Shown here piece after piece: positions 35,101 through 38,856 of a DNA stretch of 38,856 nucleotides; position 1 is the stretch's first letter; every line of letters starts with the position of its first letter. The stretch spans positions 1 to 38,856 of the forward strand of contig PDHQ01000310.1 of the NCBI GenBank assembly GCA_003339415.1. Direction: 5' to 3'. The translations under genes and the position numbers were made by a program. The DNA is from Ophiocordyceps camponoti-saundersi (nom. inval.) (Eukaryota; Ascomycota; Sordariomycetes; Hypocreales; Ophiocordycipitaceae). Below the pieces are notes generated by a model, which saw only the letters and a program-made list of their open reading frames with translations, had not been told where the DNA came from and ran no database searches.

Positions 35101-36100
35101 ATAAAGTATTTATAATTAAGATATCGTCCTTTCTAGCTTTCTTAAGTAGGAGAAGAGGCTCTACTATTATAATTTCCGCGGCTACGGCCTTTACCGCGGC
35201 CTTAACCTTTTCCTTAGGCGTTATCTCGCTTTTCGTTTTACTTTTTCGTATTCTAATTTACGGAAAAGGTATCTTTCTTCTTATTATTAACGAGCTTAGC
35301 GTAATTTTAGAAGAAACCTAAGACCTTATCCTTCGTCGGGGGCTTCTATTTAGCTAGCTTATATATCTAATCTTCGTATCGGGAAGGTATAATAGTTTTA
35401 ATAGTATTAATTATAGCGCTAATAAACTATTTTTTATAAGGTTCTTTTATTATAACGTAAAGTTAACTTTATAGGAGATTAAGGTATCTTATAAAAGCAC
35501 TAAATATTATAAAGTTCTCCGCCTTTATAATATATATTTCTTTTATAATTAACGAGAAAGTAACTCTAAGAGCTATATTATATTTCTTCTTAACGGCTAT
35601 AAAAGTTTAATATACTAATTAATTCGAATTCTAGCCGCTATCGCGAATTCCGAGGATTATTATAAGCTCGTAATAGTATATAATAAGACGATAATAATAA
35701 ACTTCCTTATCTTACTATTTCTCTATAGCTGCGATATTCGTATCTATAAGCTTACCGCTACTAAGCTTATTAATATGCTAAAATAAGCGAAATTACTTAA
35801 TCGCTATCTTAATTAATATCTCTTAATATTACTAATTCTCTTAGCCTTTTAGCTTCTCTATACCTATTAGGATCGCTCCTATCTTTATATTTTTTAATAA
35901 GGTTATCGTAACCTTTTTTTATAGCCTAAATAGGCTCCTTATTACCTAAATAGGCAGTATTTTCCTTAGCGAGGCTTATCTTAGCTTTTCTTAGCTAAAA
36001 TAGTCTTCTATAAACCGGGTTAGGTATATTACTTACCTAAAATAGTAGCGTTAGTAATATAGTAGCGTCTGCTATAGCTAAGCGGATCCTAAATAGGATC
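35100..36100 (-). pseudogene. gag: Copia gag region (broken)
   Basis: The minus-strand stretch between the 5' LTR and the pol domains should hold Gag and the protease. Near 35090-35230 (minus strand) there is a basic, Lys/Arg/Gly-rich run followed by aromatic and Leu codons where a CCHC zinc knuckle is expected. I could not place all four ligands. The call rests mainly on position and length. The first 60 bp after the LTR are the presumed primer-binding and leader region. Confidence 0.55.
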
Positions 36101-36164
36101 TCTTATAAGGAATATCGATTATTATCGTAAAAAACGCGCAATTTAGCGCGACGGGCGCATAACC

Positions 36165-36327
36165 TATTAAGGCACGCACGCTATCACGGATCGGGCAGTA
36201 ATATTGCTAATACTAAGTCTAACTCTAGTAGCCCCTCTATACTAATTTAGTATATCTAACATACTGACCTGACCGGGCTCAAGCCCTAAGTAGGGCATAG
36301 CCTAGACACAGGGTATGTCACATAACA
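36165..36327 (-). repeat. Copia 5' LTR (by element orientation)
   Basis: 163 bp, partner of 31024-31186. It keeps CpA/TpG at several sites lost in the other (CTGACCTGACC, CTCAAG, GACACAGGGTATGTCACA), while it has lost others. Followed by the CCTTA duplication. Confidence 0.93.
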
Positions 36328-38605
36328 CCTTAAGCTAGCGGTAAGATATAAGTAATATAACTTTAATATTTAACTTTATAATAAATAGCTCCTTTATTAA
36401 TATTTTAAGGAAGAAAGGTTAAAGAAATATAAGTAATTATATAGCTACTTTATAAATAAGCTATTATAACTTAAAGCTAGCTCCGCTTTTTATATATATA
36501 AGGGACTCCTTAAGTTTATTAGTATAATACTTATATAACTTAAAACTAAATATATTAAACTTAATTTATTTCTTTAAGCTTATAAGGTACTTAAGGTAAT
36601 ATTAAGGTAATACCCTTATAATAGCGGCGATAAGATAATCCCTTATATTTTAATTAACTATATTTTTAGTTATAAAAATAAGCCCCTTCTTAACGCTAAC
36701 TAGCGTTTAATATAAAGTTAATAAGACTTTACTAAAGCGCTTAATAACTTATAATTTATAGCGTAATTTATATATTAGTTCTTTTTACTAAAAAGGCTTT
36801 ACTAATTTAACTTTATATTATTATTTTATAAGGAGAGCGAGAATAGGGATATTAACCTTAGAGTAAACGCGTAATAGTTATTATATAATAATATATTTAT
36901 ATTTTTTACTTTACTAACCGCTTACCTAGCTCTAAGTTTTAACTACCTTAATTATATATAAAGAATTAATTTAACTATATAAAGCGCGGGAATATCCGCG
37001 ACTATTATAGCTATAGCTATATTTATATTCTCGCTTATATTTATAACTTAAAGTAAAAATTACTAGCTTTTACTATTCTTTATTAAATATAATATAGTTA
37101 TTAGCTAGCGTTATAAAATTTTTATTATCGGAATACTTATTAATAAGATTATTTTAAATAAAACTAAAAATCTCCTTATAAAGAGGTAGCTTAGTAGTAT
37201 TATAAGCACTTATAGCGCTTTTAATAATAGTAGGAGCTTTTTTATAGTAAAAGTAAGAGTAATATTAAGTATAATAAACTTATTAGTTTCTAACTCTAAT
37301 TTAAACTTAATAAATACTAAAATAAAAAAAGTTCTAATTATAAGCGGAGAAATAATAAAAATAGGAAGGCGGTTATAAGGCGAAGGAGTTTTTTATAAAG
37401 CTACCTTATTCTTAGCTATATAGTAAATATAGCGTAACTTATTTATCGCCTAGTTATAAAAGTTAATTAACTATATATAAAAGATACGCTATTTTTAAGT
37501 TTATATTATAATAGCTATAATAAGTTAGTTAATATTAGTTAAACTTTTAGTTATTTTAATAATAAGATTTTTACTAAAAGCAGGAGGTAATAAGCTTTAG
37601 AGTAATATATAGCTAATAGCCGCTTAAATAACTTAATTAGCGCGGAAGCTATTATAATATATAATAGCGTAAGTCTCCTTAACGCGCTAAATAATATTTT
37701 TTTATTACTTTTATTAATATAAGATTTACCTTAAACTTACTATAACTTTAATTTTAACTTATTAACTAAGAGTTATAACTAAAGCTTAGCTTATAAGCTA
37801 CCTTAACCGCGGCGTAAATAGCCTTTATTATAATAAGATTAGTAATTAGCTTATACTTAGTATAATTATTTATATATTTTATATAGAATATACTAAGCTA
37901 ATTTACTTTAATTATTAATAAGTTTAAGCGCGTACTAAGGCTAAATATTTACTATATAATACTTAGTAAAGATTTTTAAAGCTTATAAGCGTACTAATAT
38001 AATTAGTATAAAATATATTATAGGGGTAGTCTTTTTCGATAAGTATTTTATTTTTAATATAAGTTAGCTATAAATAATATATATACTTATAAGGATTACT
38101 TATATAATTAATTTTATTAAGATTACTAATTTAATAATAGCTTACTTACGCTAGTAAAAATAACCCCCCTTTCTTATATATTTTTAAGCTTTAAGTTATT
38201 AATTTATAAAAATAACTTCCTAATTAAGAAAGCTTCCTAAAAAGGAAAGCTTTATAAAGAGGTACGTACTTAAATATATATTATATATATAAGAAATATA
38301 TAGTAATATACTAAGAAGTTAAGAGGTATATACTAAGGCCTTAAAAAAGTATATACTAGCTTATACGGGTAATATATACCGCTACTCTCCTTATCTTTCC
38401 TTATCTTATCCTTCTTTCCTTATCTTTCCTTATATTATATAATATTATTATAGCTAATAGCTACTTTCTTTATACGCGTTATATATCCTACCCGGCCTTA
38501 AGCTAGCCGCGGTCCTACCGTGCTATAGGGGGTTTTACCTCTTACGGGAGGGTTTTTCCTACCTAATATATTATCGAGGTTCTAGCAGCTTTTATAGCTA
38601 CTAGC

Positions 38606-38630
38606 GTAATAATATAATAATAATAATAAA
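38606..38630 (+). repeat. (TAA)n tail of the third LINE copy
   Basis: TAATAATATAATAATAATAA after CTAGCG, the LINE 3' terminus. The same CTAG word precedes the tail in the left copy (CGCTAG inverted at 7099-7104). Confidence 0.8.
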
Positions 38631-38729
38631 CCCCCGCCGCTTTTAACTTTACTATTACTTTTATTATTACTTATAGCTTTAAGTTTATTATTATTATTAT
38701 TATTTTTACTTTTAATTTAGCGGAAATGT

Positions 38730-38856
38730 TTATTTTTATTATTTTTATTATTTTTATTATTTTTATTATTTTTATTATTTTTATTATTTTTATTATTTTT
38801 ATTATTTTTATTATTTTTATTATTTTTATTATTTTTATTATTTTTATTATTTTTAT
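38730..38856. repeat. 9-bp minisatellite TTTTTATTA at the right contig end
   Basis: A perfect 9-bp period runs from 38730 to the last base, 127 bp in all, about 14 copies. Between it and the LINE tail (38631-38729) is a short AT-rich stretch with a (TTA)n run near 38687-38702 and no gene. The length equals that of the left terminal array. Confidence 0.97.

Larger units (their letters stand above)
31024..36327 (-). mobile_element. Full-length Ty1/Copia retrotransposon, RIP-inactivated (5304 bp)
   Basis: Two 163-bp LTRs with ends originally TGTTG...CAACA (now TATTG or TATTA at one end and CAATA or AACA at the other) and a perfect 5-bp target-site duplication CCTTA at 31019-31023 and 36328-36332. 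The minus strand carries Gag-Pol in the Copia order: integrase before reverse transcriptase and RNase H. A purine tract AGGGGCGG (minus strand, 31187-31194) adjoins the 3' LTR. A GGTTATGCGCCC stretch (minus strand, 36153-36164) adjoins the 5' LTR where the primer binding site belongs. It has more surviving CpA and TpG than anything else here, so it looks like the youngest insertion. Confidence 0.95.
29819..38630 (+). mobile_element. Third LINE copy, 5'-truncated and diverged, split by Copia
   Basis: Similar in order to the right copy from about 25832 to its 3' end. The part 29830-31023 covers the reverse transcriptase; the catalytic region aligns near 30270-30300, with TTTATAAATAATATTAATATTTTTAATATT close to the FINN codons. 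The part 36328-38630 covers the rest. The 3' end is clear: GGGGGTTTTACC, TTTTTCCTACCTAATATATTAT and then a (TAA)n tail at 38606-38630. The middle (about 36700-38350) is too diverged to align by eye throughout. It abuts the tail of the right copy. Its 5' truncation point nearly equals the breakpoint of the inverted left copy. It lacks ORF1 and the endonuclease. Confidence 0.72.

Noticed and set aside
1..38856. Mitochondrial, plastid, apicomplexan or slime-mould AT-rich DNA
   Set aside because: C is lost in a CpA-specific way, CpG and GC-rich patches survive, and the elements are fungal-type LINE, chromovirus and Copia relics.

Overview
The window is a piece of an AT-rich, gene-free, repeat-filled compartment, almost certainly from a filamentous ascomycete (Pezizomycotina) that carries out repeat-induced point mutation (RIP). 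CpA and TpG are nearly absent over long stretches while TpA is in excess and CpG survives. Every coding region I can recognise belongs to a transposable element. All are riddled with TAA/TAG, and their catalytic residues are changed in the RIP direction (Cys and His to Tyr, Asp to Asn, Gly to Ser or Arg). No intact protein gene is present. The genus cannot be named from this sequence.

Layout. 1-127, 680-1152 and 38730-38856 are perfect or near-perfect 9-bp minisatellites of three different sequences. Both contig ends are exactly 127 bp of repeat, which looks like an assembly boundary. 128-7076 is RIP-degraded sequence that I mostly cannot assign. It holds an 11-bp tandem repeat (1658-1740), a solo LTR of the local Gypsy family on the minus strand (4068-4393), and a degraded tRNA or tRNA-derived SINE head (5055-5136).

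7077-29818 is dominated by two copies of one Tad1-like non-LTR retrotransposon (LINE). The right copy (22571-29818) is colinear: a zinc-knuckle ORF1, an EEP endonuclease, a reverse transcriptase, a long 3' region with a GC-rich 10-bp repeat, and a TAA-type tail. The left copy is split. Its 3' half is on the minus strand (7077-10407) and its 5' half is inverted onto the plus strand (10408-15581, plus 32 bp after 21509), with about 670 bp missing between them. This is the geometry expected from twin-priming. Inside the left copy sit a 1.9-kb unidentified element with a 16-bp target-site duplication (11654-13528), a 58-bp 5'-truncated relative (11451-11508), and a full-length Gypsy chromovirus (15582-21509) with 324-bp LTRs and a C-terminal chromodomain. 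In both large insertions the right LINE copy supplies the empty site.

29819-38630 is a third, diverged and 5'-truncated LINE copy on the plus strand. It is interrupted by a full-length Copia element on the minus strand (31024-36327) with 163-bp LTRs and a 5-bp target-site duplication. The Copia element is the least mutated and probably the youngest.

The inferred order is: LINE copies first; then the 1.9-kb element and the Gypsy into the left LINE and Copia into the third LINE; with RIP acting repeatedly on all of them. I found no new functional system. The most notable points are the inverted LINE, the nested insertions with readable empty sites, the LTR pairs that differ only by transitions, the tRNA-like island, and the repeat structure that suggests assembly artefacts.
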